From IMG/VR virus record IMGVR_UViG_3300031784_003532, positions 1 through 40,681 of that record: 40,681 bases of DNA; one strand, written 5' to 3'. Shown here one piece after another: positions 1-8,598 of this stretch. Each line of letters opens with the position of its first letter. Positions within the stretch are counted from its first letter, which is position 1. The notes beneath the pieces are model-generated. The model saw nothing but the letters and a program-made list of their open reading frames with translations. It was not told the DNA's origin and searched no databases. Origin of the DNA: a virus. A program made the translations under genes and the position numbers.

Positions 1-1696
1 TAGGTACGCGCAAGTTGACAGACGGCGTCTCTAAGATGCGAGCGATGTCCTTACGAACTTCTTCAGTGTACTGCTCTTTAGGCATCGTGATGATAAGTTC
101 TTCGTGTACGCTGCCGATTACTTCATAGCCAGCTTTCATCAAAGCAACGAGGCGCTCTTTCATCAAGTCGGCCGCGGATGACTGGTTTGCGGAGTTAAAA
201 GCCTTGCGAGCATACTCCGGTGGCAGATGCCGGCGACGTCCATAGAGATTACGAACATAGCCGCGTTGACGACACAGCGTCTCAGCCTCTCGCGACGTGA
301 TGCGGAGATTAGGCAACTTAGCGTGATAGGTGTTGTAGATGTCGTTGCCGCGGGCTTCAGCTAAGCGCTTAAACTCGTGCGGGTCAGACGCATTGATGCT
401 CTCGACAACATCAGGGTCGACACTCAATGCGCTGATTAGACGAGCCTTGCCGCCGCCATAACCCATCAAGAAGTTAACAGTCTTTGCAGGTTTGCGCTTG
501 ATGCCGCACAAGTCTGCAACCCACTGATGGTAATCTTGGTCAGGATTCGCGTGGTAGGCTGCAATGGCGTCCGGGTCTCGGATGTAATGCACGATCGTGC
601 GGTACTCAATCTGAGAGTAGTCACATGATAGTAACACGTGTCCTGGACGCGGAACGATGAGAGCTTTGGCCTCTGGCATGAGTTGTTGCATGTTCGGCTT
701 CATGCAACTCATGCGTCCGGTGCGAACGCTCGGGTTGTATGAAGGGTGCAAAACGCCATCAATGTTCAAGTCAAGATACGTAGATAGGAACGTGCCGTTA
801 AATGTTGCAAGTCGACGATACTCGAGCATCAACTTGAGAACCTCAACAGGTGCCCCAGGATACGACATGTACGACTTGAGCGCATGCTTGTCAAAAGAAG
901 GGGCGCCAGATTCGGTGAAAGCGATGACAGGAAGACCGTGCGTATTGCAGAGTACGTCAAAGCAGTCTTCGTCTGAGTTAGCTTTAATGCTAAAGCCAAG
1001 TATGGACTCTAACTCGTCATCAATGTCCGCCATGCGGTGCAATGTCTTGAGTTGAGTTGCCATCGTGTTCATTACGTCGATGTTCATGCCTGACCGTTCC
1101 ATATGATACAGGCACATTGTAATGTTGTCTTCAAGGTCGCACACCAGCTTGCAATCTGGCGGTATGTTATCTTGTAGATAACGATGCAACTTACGAGTGA
1201 CGAACACGTCATCAGTTCCATACGGCGCCATGATGTCAGCTGGTATCCAACCGAAATCTTTGTTGCCTTTGAGATACGGTTTCATTTCCTTTTCGTGATG
1301 GCTGATGTCGTGATTAAGCCAGTCTTTTGATAGGAAGTCAAGACCATACCGCATTCGGTCTGAGTTCAAGATCTTCGCGTGCGACAGCGTGTCGAGTACT
1401 TTGCATTTGACCTCGACACCTAGGTTGTTGCTAAAGACATGCATGTCGTATTTGACGTTGTGATTAACCCACGTACCGCATGTGTTTACAACCTCCTCAA
1501 GCCACTTGTAAACTGGCTCCCAAGGAAGGTTGCCGCCGCGATGATGGCACACGGGGACATACCACGCGTCTGGGCAATCGTCCGCTGTCACGCAGATACC
1601 TGCAATGTAGCAGTTCTTCCAGACATTCAATGAATCCAGCGTGTAGTTGCCGCTTGTTGTTTCAAAGTCAAGGTACAGGTGCTTAGCTCCCGCCAA
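1..1696 (-). CDS. DNA polymerase, family A, with 3'-5' exonuclease (C-terminus outside window)
   Basis: Replicative phage DNA polymerase of the Pol I family; about 565 residues are visible and the C-terminus runs off the left edge. The N-terminus carries a 3'-5' proofreading domain: Exo I (LYLDFETT), Exo II (WVNHNVKYDMHVF) and Exo III (YGTDDVFVTRKL), with acidic residues intact. The polymerase domain shows motif A (CDYSQIEYR), motif B / O-helix (KRKPAKTVNFLMGYGGG, with Phe at the nucleotide-discrimination position) and motif C (VHDELI). It is the last gene of the leftward replication operon and overlaps the end of the dCMP deaminase gene. The start is uncertain: no ATG lies before the Exo I motif. 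TTG at 1696 is the only common start codon but lacks a clear ribosome site; a CTG at 1678 lies 8 nt after GGGAG. The family assignment is secure, the start is not. Confidence 0.96.
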   Translation of the reverse strand, partial: MAGAKHLYLDFETTSGNYTLDSLNVWKNCYIAGICVTADDCPDAWYVPVCHHRGGNLPWEPVYKWLEEVVNTCGTWVNHNVKYDMHVFSNNLGVEVKCKVLDTLSHAKILNSDRMRYGLDFLSKDWLNHDISHHEKEMKPYLKGNKDFGWIPADIMAPYGTDDVFVTRKLHRYLQDNIPPDCKLVCDLEDNITMCLYHMERSGMNIDVMNTMATQLKTLHRMADIDDELESILGFSIKANSDEDCFDVLCNTHGLPVIAFTESGAPSFDKHALKSYMSYPGAPVEVLKLMLEYRRLATFNGTFLSTYLDLNIDGVLHPSYNPSVRTGRMSCMKPNMQQLMPEAKALIVPRPGHVLLSCDYSQIEYRTIVHYIRDPDAIAAYHANPDQDYHQWVADLCGIKRKPAKTVNFLMGYGGGKARLISALSVDPDVVESINASDPHEFKRLAEARGNDIYNTYHAKLPNLRITSREAETLCRQRGYVRNLYGRRRHLPPEYARKAFNSANQSSAADLMKERLVALMKAGYEVIGSVHEELIITMPKEQYTEEVRKDIARILETPSVNLRVP

Positions 1697-2153
1697 ACAT
1701 GGCAGATCGTCGAGCGTCGTACATAGCCTTCCGCCGTTGGATAATCTCATAGTGTGATCCAATCATGTGAAATTTCATAGTGTTACCACCTCTGTACTCT
1801 TTTACGCAGAGGACATCAGTGATGTTAGGTGTGTTAAGTATTAGGCCAGCACAAGCTGCACATGGCGAGTATGTGCTGATCATGTAGCACGGAGTGTTCT
1901 TGTCACTCAGTTTAAGTAGAGCATTCGTTTCAGCGTGAACGCAGCCGCACTGCCCTGGTTCACCGCTGCAAGATGTATTGTCGATGCCGCGTGCTGGGCC
2001 GTTGTAGCCGAAAGCAAGGACTTCAGTCAGCCCATGATCGACTACAACAGCGCCAACTTGCAACCGCTTGCACGTAGATAAGCTAGCGACATCATTTGCA
2101 AACTTGATCATAACTTCAAGTTTCGCATGGTATCGGCCCATTCCGTTATGCAC
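1683..2153 (-). CDS. dCMP deaminase (zinc-dependent)
   Basis: Deoxycytidylate deaminase, converting dCMP to dUMP for dTMP synthesis. The zinc-binding and catalytic motifs are both present: CVHAETNALL (His and proton-shuttling Glu) and YSPCAACAGLI (two Cys ligands). The 156-residue length and the N-terminal KxxxxxxxSxCxRxxVGAVVV pattern fit the family. I use a GTG start at 2153 because AAAGGA lies 7 nt upstream; an ATG at 2141 is possible. It overlaps the kinase gene upstream by about 46 bp and the polymerase downstream, so it is translationally coupled within the leftward operon. In a phage that also carries a hydroxymethylase-like enzyme, deamination would divide dCMP between dTMP and modified-dCMP synthesis (inference). 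Confidence 0.93.
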   Translation of the reverse strand: MHNGMGRYHAKLEVMIKFANDVASLSTCKRLQVGAVVVDHGLTEVLAFGYNGPARGIDNTSCSGEPGQCGCVHAETNALLKLSDKNTPCYMISTYSPCAACAGLILNTPNITDVLCVKEYRGGNTMKFHMIGSHYEIIQRRKAMYDARRSAMFGGS

Positions 2154-2635
2154 TTGCGTTTCCTTTCATAAGCACTGCAGATTCTTTCAACAATGTCATC
2201 AGTGATGTCTGGCCTGTCAGTTGTAACGTGAATCTTGAAGTCAGCGTAGTACAGCATGAGCTTAAACGTCTCATTGACTAAGGACACTTCGTCGTACGTA
2301 AACAACTCACGCTTTTCATCGAATCGATCTCTGATGACTGGGCCATCAGCTGTGATAATGATAGTGAAGGCCAAGTACTTTAGGATCAAAGTCGAGTGTA
2401 GCACCTTGACGTCTTTGATTCTGCAAGACCGGTTCTTGAGCGTTGCAGAGTACGCGACCTCACTAAGGTGATAACGATCTCGGACGGCGTTGATCGAAGC
2501 CAAGTGAATGTAGTCTTCATCGCTCCAAGTATCCGGAAGAGGACCAAGGTGCTGATACACCATGTTGAGCCTCTTGGCTAACTTATGAGCTAGTGTTGTC
2601 TTTCCGACGCAGTCGGTGCCTTCTAAGATAAGCAT
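2108..2635 (-). CDS. P-loop deoxynucleoside monophosphate kinase (thymidylate-kinase-like)
   Basis: A 175-residue P-loop kinase. The N-terminus MLILEGTDCVGKTTLAHKLAK is a Walker A motif of the thymidylate kinase / deoxynucleoside kinase superfamily, and IRDRF (about residue 90) resembles the DRx substrate-binding motif of that group. The open frame extends further upstream, but ATG at 2635 follows CAGGAG by 9 nt and puts the P-loop at the N-terminus, as usual. It overlaps the thymidylate-synthase-fold gene by 53 bp and the deaminase gene by 46 bp. Its position between those two suggests it phosphorylates dTMP and possibly the 5-hydroxymethyl-dCMP made by its neighbour, as the T4 dNMP kinase does; the substrate is inferred only. 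Confidence 0.85.
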   Translation of the reverse strand: MLILEGTDCVGKTTLAHKLAKRLNMVYQHLGPLPDTWSDEDYIHLASINAVRDRYHLSEVAYSATLKNRSCRIKDVKVLHSTLILKYLAFTIIITADGPVIRDRFDEKRELFTYDEVSLVNETFKLMLYYADFKIHVTTDRPDITDDIVERICSAYERKRKCITEWADTMRNLKL

Positions 2636-3494
2636 CTTCCAGTACTCCTGATTGATAAATGGGTAAGTCAAGAACGCAGTTTGCGAGTGCTAGCAACATC
2701 GTGTTTCGTACAGGTGGTGATTTCGCGGGCATGCCGTTTAACCTATATGCGTACTCAAAGGCTAGACACGTGTTCATATCGTCCATGCTACAATCCGTGT
2801 CAGACAGACCCCACACGTCGAGATAACTCCTGCTTGATGTGCAGGCCTCTCTAGCCTGTTTGATGTACTTGTCGTACAGATGCAAGTCGGCAACCTGATG
2901 CTGGTACCAACCCGGCCGAATGCCTAACATGCCAGCTACGAACCGCTGAACGCACGTGTTAACAAAGATGTCGTACGGCATTCCTAGCCATACGTCGTTT
3001 GAACGCATTGTGGCGATCATACACAGTTCGTCGTTTATGATCATGAAGTTCCAAGACAGCGTGCAAGGTGTGTCGTTCACCCAATCAGCTTTCTCTACGT
3101 CTGAACTTCGATAGAGAGGTATCACTGCACGTCTCGTGTTAGGTGACTTGCGAAGAAGATCGACTAAGTCGCTGATCACCAGTCGTATACGAGGACCGTA
3201 CGCGCCGTGTACAACTCCATCGTTTGCGAAATTGACATACTGCGGCGCGTAATGAGATATCATTTCGAGCGAGCCGGCTGAGTTAAAGTACCAGAAGAAC
3301 TCGCCGGCAGCATAACGAGGGTCAAGCCCACGTCTTTCATTCGTCAGCCAAGTCATTGACGTCGACGCTAATCGTGCTGCGTAGCCGTGTAGTGCCACTG
3401 TTCCGCCGATGCGACTTTCCGATTGAGTGCCAAGAGTCAATAAGCTCCCCAGTGCGTGGGTCCACATTGAATCGATATCTTGGAAATGTTTCAT
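2583..3494 (-). CDS. Thymidylate-synthase-fold enzyme with dCMP hydroxymethylase signature
   Basis: A thymidylate synthase / dCMP hydroxymethylase family enzyme of about 303 residues. Visible landmarks are a conserved Glu in AGEFFWYFN, the catalytic Cys in NDTPCTLSWNF, the phosphate-binding Arg in MRSNDVWLGMPYD, and the His and Tyr of ADLHLYDKY. In thymidylate synthases the last position of the LGxPFN motif is Asn (E. coli N177), which reads the pyrimidine. Here it is Asp (LGMPYD), the change that marks dCMP hydroxymethylases such as T4 gp42. I therefore favour dCMP to 5-hydroxymethyl-dCMP. ATG at 3494 has GAGAG 9 nt upstream; TTG at 3500 is less likely. The gene overlaps the upstream methyltransferase by about 158 bp in another frame, unusually long. 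Thymidylate synthase activity cannot be excluded. Confidence 0.85.
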   Translation of the reverse strand: MKHFQDIDSMWTHALGSLLTLGTQSESRIGGTVALHGYAARLASTSMTWLTNERRGLDPRYAAGEFFWYFNSAGSLEMISHYAPQYVNFANDGVVHGAYGPRIRLVISDLVDLLRKSPNTRRAVIPLYRSSDVEKADWVNDTPCTLSWNFMIINDELCMIATMRSNDVWLGMPYDIFVNTCVQRFVAGMLGIRPGWYQHQVADLHLYDKYIKQAREACTSSRSYLDVWGLSDTDCSMDDMNTCLAFEYAYRLNGMPAKSPPVRNTMLLALANCVLDLPIYQSGVLEDAYLRRHRLRRKDNTSS

Positions 3495-4587
3495 CTTCAA
3501 AATCTCTCTGTCGTGTTTGTAGGTAAGCAGTTAAGTTGAACACCTTCTCAGTCTTACCCACTGATGAAGACGTTATCCAGCCATCACGATACTTTGCTTC
3601 CCAGTCTTCGCCGCCCCAAGCATCGTTGAGGTAGTGATATGCCTGTTGAGCAACCCATTCCCCAACGCACGGGCAGACTCCTTTAGCGATCTGCGGTACT
3701 GGATCATTGCCTAATGGAACTATCGGTAGTCCCATTATAGTCGCAAGCTCCTCATGTGTCAATCCTCGATGGTGATCGGGATGAATAAATCTGCCAGCTG
3801 ATGAGAAGATAGTCGGGCACGGCCTCTGCCAGGACAATCGCTTCACGCAGTGCATGCTGAACGGCATACCGCTGTTGCGCATAAGCCAAGTATCTTGCAT
3901 TCGTTCTGGCAGGTTGTCGCAATCATACTGTGCAAGCATGTTGAGATCCCAACCGTTAGGCAGTCGTGCCAAGCAATCTTGTTCGTCTTGAGACAGCTTC
4001 GTCAGTGTCATGTCAGTTCGATCTCGCATATGCCAAATAGCGTCGTACAGCGTTGGAGCATACTCAGGCAAAGTCATAGGCGAGATGTTAAACGGCTTTG
4101 ACCCATCGTAAGCAACGAAAAAGTATCGCTTACGATATTGAGCATTGCCGAGGCTAGCGGCATTCACGAATAGGTGAGCAACGCGATATCCTTGAGCTGC
4201 AACCTTCTCCACTAGCATGTCGATGAGCGGCTTGCCAGTCGAATAGGCTTGCTGAACTGACTCCCAAGCAAAGATCGGGTATCGTCCAGTGCAGTAGTTC
4301 ATGAACTCCCAGATGTCCCGAGTGCACGCGGCAAACGGTCCGTGAATGTTCTCGTCATACCCAGCTGTCACAGTACTAAAGCCTGTGCAACGAGGGTTGC
4401 CGAATGCAAAGTCGGCTGGGACGTCAGGCCATTCGTCCGCCGGCGAGTTGTGAACGTTGACGTTACACATGGCCTTTGCAGTCTCAATGCCGAACCCATG
4501 AACCTCAAGGTGATCAGTGACGTCAGCTACTTGCTGAACGCCGTGCGAAAACCCACCAGCGAATACGTGAATGCCTACAGCTTTCAT
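3337..4587 (-). CDS. DNA C5-cytosine methyltransferase family protein (divergent motifs)
   Basis: A 416-residue C5-cytosine methyltransferase family protein. Motif order is canonical: motif I HVFAGGFSHGVQQ (SAM binding), motif IV FGNPRCTGFS with the catalytic Cys, motif VI AWESVQQ, motif VIII QYRKRYFFVA, motif IX RPCPTIFSS and motif X HPDHHRGLTHEELATIMGLP. Two signature positions differ from the usual form: PRC instead of PPC in motif IV, and ESV instead of ENV in motif VI, so substrate or chemistry may have shifted. ATG at 4587 overlaps the MazG-like stop (ATGA). The C-terminal 50 or so residues, past motif X, are encoded across the start of the next gene. It may modify phage DNA against restriction, or act on a hydroxymethylated or glycosylated background (inference). 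Confidence 0.88.
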   Translation of the reverse strand: MKAVGIHVFAGGFSHGVQQVADVTDHLEVHGFGIETAKAMCNVNVHNSPADEWPDVPADFAFGNPRCTGFSTVTAGYDENIHGPFAACTRDIWEFMNYCTGRYPIFAWESVQQAYSTGKPLIDMLVEKVAAQGYRVAHLFVNAASLGNAQYRKRYFFVAYDGSKPFNISPMTLPEYAPTLYDAIWHMRDRTDMTLTKLSQDEQDCLARLPNGWDLNMLAQYDCDNLPERMQDTWLMRNSGMPFSMHCVKRLSWQRPCPTIFSSAGRFIHPDHHRGLTHEELATIMGLPIVPLGNDPVPQIAKGVCPCVGEWVAQQAYHYLNDAWGGEDWEAKYRDGWITSSSVGKTEKVFNLTAYLQTRQRDFEDETFPRYRFNVDPRTGELIDSWHSIGKSHRRNSGTTRLRSTISVDVNDLADE

Positions 4588-5006
4588 AACAACTTTTCCA
4601 AGTCAGGTGGAACGAACCCGGTCTTATCTGAACAGCGCTGATCAGACGGCCGCTTGGTCATGTTGCTTCGATGAACTTCTTCGAAAGCTTCAGGCAACGG
4701 CAACTCGAAAACAGCAGCGGTTCCCAACGTGACGTACGACAAGTCGGCCAGACCGTCTAGTACGTCTACCTTGTTGCAATGAGCAAGCCCACCGATGACC
4801 TCAGCCAACTCCTCCATCATCAAGTGAGCTCTAAGCCATCGAACGTCCTTTGACTTATTGTACGACTTGAGCGCGTCTTGCGCTTCACCATCCAGCAATA
4901 ACGAGAGCTGTGCCAATGCCGGTTCAGTATCGGTTGGCCAGTCATGTCGAGGCGTGATGTTCATATGCTCGTGAAACTGCTTCACTTGCGCTAATTGCTC
5001 TTTCAA
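4584..5006 (-). CDS. MazG-like nucleotide pyrophosphohydrolase
   Basis: An all-alpha NTP pyrophosphatase of the MazG / phosphoribosyl-ATP pyrophosphohydrolase type, 140 residues. The metal-binding helix pair is visible as MMEELAEVIGGLAH (ExxE) and DVLDGLADLSYVTLG (DxxxD), followed by the frequent HRSNMTK motif near the C-terminus. The start is TTG overlapping the primase stop (TTGA), with GGAG 7 nt upstream; ATGA joins it to the methyltransferase gene. Family members hydrolyse NTP or dNTP to the monophosphate and PPi. Beside a hydroxymethylase-like enzyme, the attractive role is removing unmodified dCTP and returning dCMP for modification, as T4 gp56 does by a different fold. This role is inference. 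Confidence 0.82.
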   Translation of the reverse strand: MKEQLAQVKQFHEHMNITPRHDWPTDTEPALAQLSLLLDGEAQDALKSYNKSKDVRWLRAHLMMEELAEVIGGLAHCNKVDVLDGLADLSYVTLGTAAVFELPLPEAFEEVHRSNMTKRPSDQRCSDKTGFVPPDLEKLL

Positions 5007-7789
5007 AATTCTGCTCCTTCTGGGATGTGATCAGGCCTTTCAGGGATGTCGTCAAGGCCTTTGAGAAACGAAATGAAAGCAGACGTCTTAATGTAGGCAC
5101 GCTGCCTACGTGTCAACGCATGCTTCCGAACAAGTACGCTTAATAGTCCCTGTGCAGCCTGTCTGTCCCAGGCGCACCAGTCTTGAATGTCCTGCAACTC
5201 GATGTACATTCGAGACAAGAGATTTTGAACGAAGTCTTTCGGGAATGGTGTCGTGATGATCGCTCGACGAACAGTGTCAGGATCGCTCAACTTGCTTTGT
5301 GATTCAATCGATTGAGTCAAGTCAAGATAACCGAAAGTGCGGCTTGAGTAAATCTCGTCTAAGAAGTCATGAACGTACTGTACGTGGCATGGTCTGACTA
5401 AGACTGACTCGCCTTGATTTGAGAATGTTCGTATCGCGAGCGATGCTGCAAGACGTGCTAGCTTGTACCTCATCGAGCCGCGGTCTACGATAGGGATAGA
5501 GTCAGTGAACTTGCTACTCATCTTGCTGCTTAGCTCGAGAACTAAGTCAGTGGACTCTTGCTCGAAGATAATGTCAGATGCTGTCCAGCCCCAAAGTATC
5601 AACCGCCGGCAGTCTTCAGCTGTGTAAACTGGATTGCCCATGGGTAACTTGTCGTTGATAAGCGACTGCGACACGTCCTTTGCAGATACGAGCAAGCACG
5701 CATCGAATCGACGCACGTCCTCTAGGCTGCCGATGAGTTCTTTGATCGCGTCAACACCGTAGCTGTAATGATCGATCGGGCTGTCAGACCTGGGGTTGGA
5801 TAGTGCTATGAGGCGTGTACGAGCATGCGTGCGACGTTTCTCAATCTTTGGGATTTCTGCAACACCGCTTGACCGCATATCAGTCAACTTACTAATGACT
5901 TCAGTTGAAGTCCCTTTGAGTTCTTCAAGTATGACGAGTCGCTTGTCGTGCGTAGGTATCACGCCCCAACTAACGAACCATCGCGACCCCATTTGTTGAA
6001 GGCCGCCTAGGAGACCAGCGACAGTCGCGTTCTTGCATTCGACCTTCTCGCCTAAGCCATAGTGCCTTTGGAGGTTTATGGTCGTTTCAGTCTTGCCTTG
6101 AGCTGAGTCGCCAAGGATGAGAACTTCAACCCAACCTTTGATCTTCTTTTGATCGAAGGTAAGGAACAGCGGCGAGTGGTATGCCAGGTCAACCATCAAA
6201 TGGATAGCCCTACGGCCATATATTCGGGTCACGTTGCGCTCTAGATCGTCATATAACGCATCCAACTTTTCCTTGAGACTACTATACGACCAATCCTTCG
6301 GCTGGAACTTATAGAGCGTGTCAAGGTCCTTTAAACGATAGGAACTCAGGGCATCCTGGCTAGTCCTGTACTTGCTGATGAGCAAAGTAGACTGCTGAGT
6401 TTGCGGGTGAGGATACATCCTGCCCATCATCTCGTATGTTTCATTAAGGTCGACGCCTTTGCCAATGCATATTGCCGGCTGCATCGACCTATCGATAGAC
6501 CTATTAGTGATCTCAAGCCGTGGGCTTATGCGTACATCTTCGACGTTATAGTATGCAGTCGGCTCGAACTCGCATATTTGACATCGCTTAGGAATCTCTA
6601 ACTCTTCTTTGAGAGCAGGCGCTTGATTTGCTTTAGGCCTAGCGACCATTTCTAGGATAGCCGGCGACTCAGCGTTTATGGCATACACGTGGGTCTCTTC
6701 ATTAAGGAAGACAGGGCATACAGCGCATTCTTCGATGTCTCGAGTGCACTTGACCTTGACACTAGACGGGATCACGTATGGCGATGTGTCAAGTGTAGAT
6801 ACTGTACACGTCATAACAACACGCTTGCCAGCATTGTCAGCGTTGATGGCGTGAACCAGGTCTACGCGCTTTGGCTTCTCCATGACTTCGTGAGCCTTCT
6901 TAGGGGCTGCAAAGTCAGTCGCTTCTGTATACACTCGATGAAGGTCGCCGCGCATCGCAATGAAGTCATTGATGTCGCCTTTAGGGAACTTAGCTGGGTC
7001 CAACGGCAACAGTGCTGTACGAACCTTCGTGACGCGGGAAAGGTGCTTGCAGGTGTTAACTTGCGATCGCTTGCCTTCTTCGTCAATGTCATAGCATACA
7101 GTCGTAGGCTTGTCTTTGAAGTAGTTCGTTAGACGAGGATCCCAGTTGCTCTCGCCCAATGTCGATGTGACAACACCGATGCCGTGCGGGTTAAGATACC
7201 TTGCAGCTACAATGGCTTTGACTTCGCCACCAACCACTAAGAGTTGGTCATACTTAAGCTGTTCGATCGGGAACAGCCTGACTTTACCACGACCTTTGAG
7301 ATTGCGAAACTTGTCCTTGCCAGGTGCACCGGGCAAGTACAGCCGAAGGTTTACGAAGTAGCCCGACTCGTTCTTGATCGGGATCGTAACGCGGCCATCT
7401 TTGGTGCCAAGACGATACTTGCGTATGTCATCATCAGTGACTCCTCTAGCGTACAGCTCTTGAAGTAACGGCTTAGCAGCCCATATGTCTGAGTGATAGT
7501 CTTCTATGACATCTGCTTTGATAACACGATCGGTGTTGATGTCATAACGAGTGGCAAGATCCTTCTTGATGTCAGCTCGAGTGCTCTTTAGAGCGCCGGC
7601 CAGAAAGGTGATTACATCGCCTTTCGCCCCGCATCCCGCGGTGCAGCATCTGAATCGTTGCTTCTCTACATTAATCGCACAGCTGGGAGTCGCGTCGCTA
7701 TGAAAAGGGCAGAGACAGCGAAGCTCGCTGTCCCCAGCCCAGTTGAAACCCCAGCCGATGCGTTCAAGCTCGGCTATTACATTAATCAT
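5003..7789 (-). CDS. Primase fused to MCM-like AAA+ helicase
   Basis: A 928-residue replication protein. Residues about 20-75 form a CHC2-type zinc finger (CLCPFHSD and the paired Cys of RFRCCTAGCGAKGD). Residues about 185-250 carry TOPRIM elements (VVGGEVKAI with the catalytic Glu, then CYDIDEEG with the acidic pair). A middle section has Cys pairs (CAVC, CQIC) that may bind another metal. The C-terminal half has Walker A GDSAQGKTE, Walker B RLVILEELKG and a sensor 1 region RLIALSNPRSD. The spacing and the segment between Walker A and B resemble MCM-type AAA+ domains more than the RecA-like DnaB helicase of T7 gp4. It overlaps the upstream gene by TAATG and the MazG-like gene by TTGA, so it is coupled. 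A primase-helicase is secure; the MCM-like label rests on motif resemblance. Confidence 0.92.
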   Translation of the reverse strand: MINVIAELERIGWGFNWAGDSELRCLCPFHSDATPSCAINVEKQRFRCCTAGCGAKGDVITFLAGALKSTRADIKKDLATRYDINTDRVIKADVIEDYHSDIWAAKPLLQELYARGVTDDDIRKYRLGTKDGRVTIPIKNESGYFVNLRLYLPGAPGKDKFRNLKGRGKVRLFPIEQLKYDQLLVVGGEVKAIVAARYLNPHGIGVVTSTLGESNWDPRLTNYFKDKPTTVCYDIDEEGKRSQVNTCKHLSRVTKVRTALLPLDPAKFPKGDINDFIAMRGDLHRVYTEATDFAAPKKAHEVMEKPKRVDLVHAINADNAGKRVVMTCTVSTLDTSPYVIPSSVKVKCTRDIEECAVCPVFLNEETHVYAINAESPAILEMVARPKANQAPALKEELEIPKRCQICEFEPTAYYNVEDVRISPRLEITNRSIDRSMQPAICIGKGVDLNETYEMMGRMYPHPQTQQSTLLISKYRTSQDALSSYRLKDLDTLYKFQPKDWSYSSLKEKLDALYDDLERNVTRIYGRRAIHLMVDLAYHSPLFLTFDQKKIKGWVEVLILGDSAQGKTETTINLQRHYGLGEKVECKNATVAGLLGGLQQMGSRWFVSWGVIPTHDKRLVILEELKGTSTEVISKLTDMRSSGVAEIPKIEKRRTHARTRLIALSNPRSDSPIDHYSYGVDAIKELIGSLEDVRRFDACLLVSAKDVSQSLINDKLPMGNPVYTAEDCRRLILWGWTASDIIFEQESTDLVLELSSKMSSKFTDSIPIVDRGSMRYKLARLAASLAIRTFSNQGESVLVRPCHVQYVHDFLDEIYSSRTFGYLDLTQSIESQSKLSDPDTVRRAIITTPFPKDFVQNLLSRMYIELQDIQDWCAWDRQAAQGLLSVLVRKHALTRRQRAYIKTSAFISFLKGLDDIPERPDHIPEGAEF

Positions 7790-8598
7790 TACAGCTCAGT
7801 GTTTTGAACTTGACCTTCAACAATGTCATCAGCTTCGTGATCCACGCGGATAGCACGATCAGCATGTGCAGCCTTCAGTTCTTGGTACTGGTACGTCGTG
7901 TACTCGAAAGTAGGTTTGTCGACGAATGCACCAACCCCCTCAGGCGGGTTTTCGACATCGATGCCATACCATTGCCCCTTGTCGTTCTCGCGATAACGAG
8001 TACGAAACGCAAACTGACATCCGTACATCGGGGCCATGCGCATCTTGATGAGCGCTGCAAAGTTAGAGCCCGAGCGATGTTCAGCTCGCGAGAAAGACAT
8101 GATAGCTGGCAGCATGTTGAGGCCTTCGGAGTGAATCAACACTACGAAGTTCAAATGCTCAACGTAACGCATCTGCTTATCAGGCATCTCAGGGCAAGGC
8201 TCGAAACGTCGCTTCGAGTCACGAGCTTTGATCGCGAGAAGACTGGTAGGATCGTACGATGAATCACGGATCATCGGAAGATTGCCTTTGGCCTCAAGAG
8301 GATTCCACAGGCAGAACTCCGGGAAGAAGAACAGTGGCGTGAAGATAACTCCAGAGCTCTCGTTCTTTGGCCGGCCACGATCGTCGAGATCGAGACCGAT
8401 GATGCGAAGCATCTGTGGTACAAGGACAGCGTCTCCAGGTGAGAACTTGTCTTTGTACTCGCCACGAGATACAGGCTGGACGACCTTGATACGGGGTGGG
8501 ACAATGAACTGTCCCATGTTCTCGGTCCCAGTGTCGACCATCGCGGGCTGGAGGTAATCGGGCAGGTTATCGTTCTTGATGATGAGTGAATTGCTCAT
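7789..8598 (-). CDS. Conserved phage protein, possible replication accessory or ssDNA-binding protein
   Basis: A 269-residue soluble protein with no motif I can name. The N-terminal 30 residues look flexible (LPDYLQPAMVDTGTENMGQ), then a region rich in beta strands and aromatic residues follows (VIFTPLFFFPEFCLWNP), and the C-terminus is acidic (HEADDIVEGQVQNTEL). An acidic tail is a common property of phage single-strand binding proteins. The position, directly upstream of the primase-helicase with a TAATG overlap, would suit such a role. This is inferred from context only. It starts at ATG 8598, which overlaps the stop of the preceding gene (ATGA). Confidence 0.8.
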   Translation of the reverse strand: MSNSLIIKNDNLPDYLQPAMVDTGTENMGQFIVPPRIKVVQPVSRGEYKDKFSPGDAVLVPQMLRIIGLDLDDRGRPKNESSGVIFTPLFFFPEFCLWNPLEAKGNLPMIRDSSYDPTSLLAIKARDSKRRFEPCPEMPDKQMRYVEHLNFVVLIHSEGLNMLPAIMSFSRAEHRSGSNFAALIKMRMAPMYGCQFAFRTRYRENDKGQWYGIDVENPPEGVGAFVDKPTFEYTTYQYQELKAAHADRAIRVDHEADDIVEGQVQNTEL

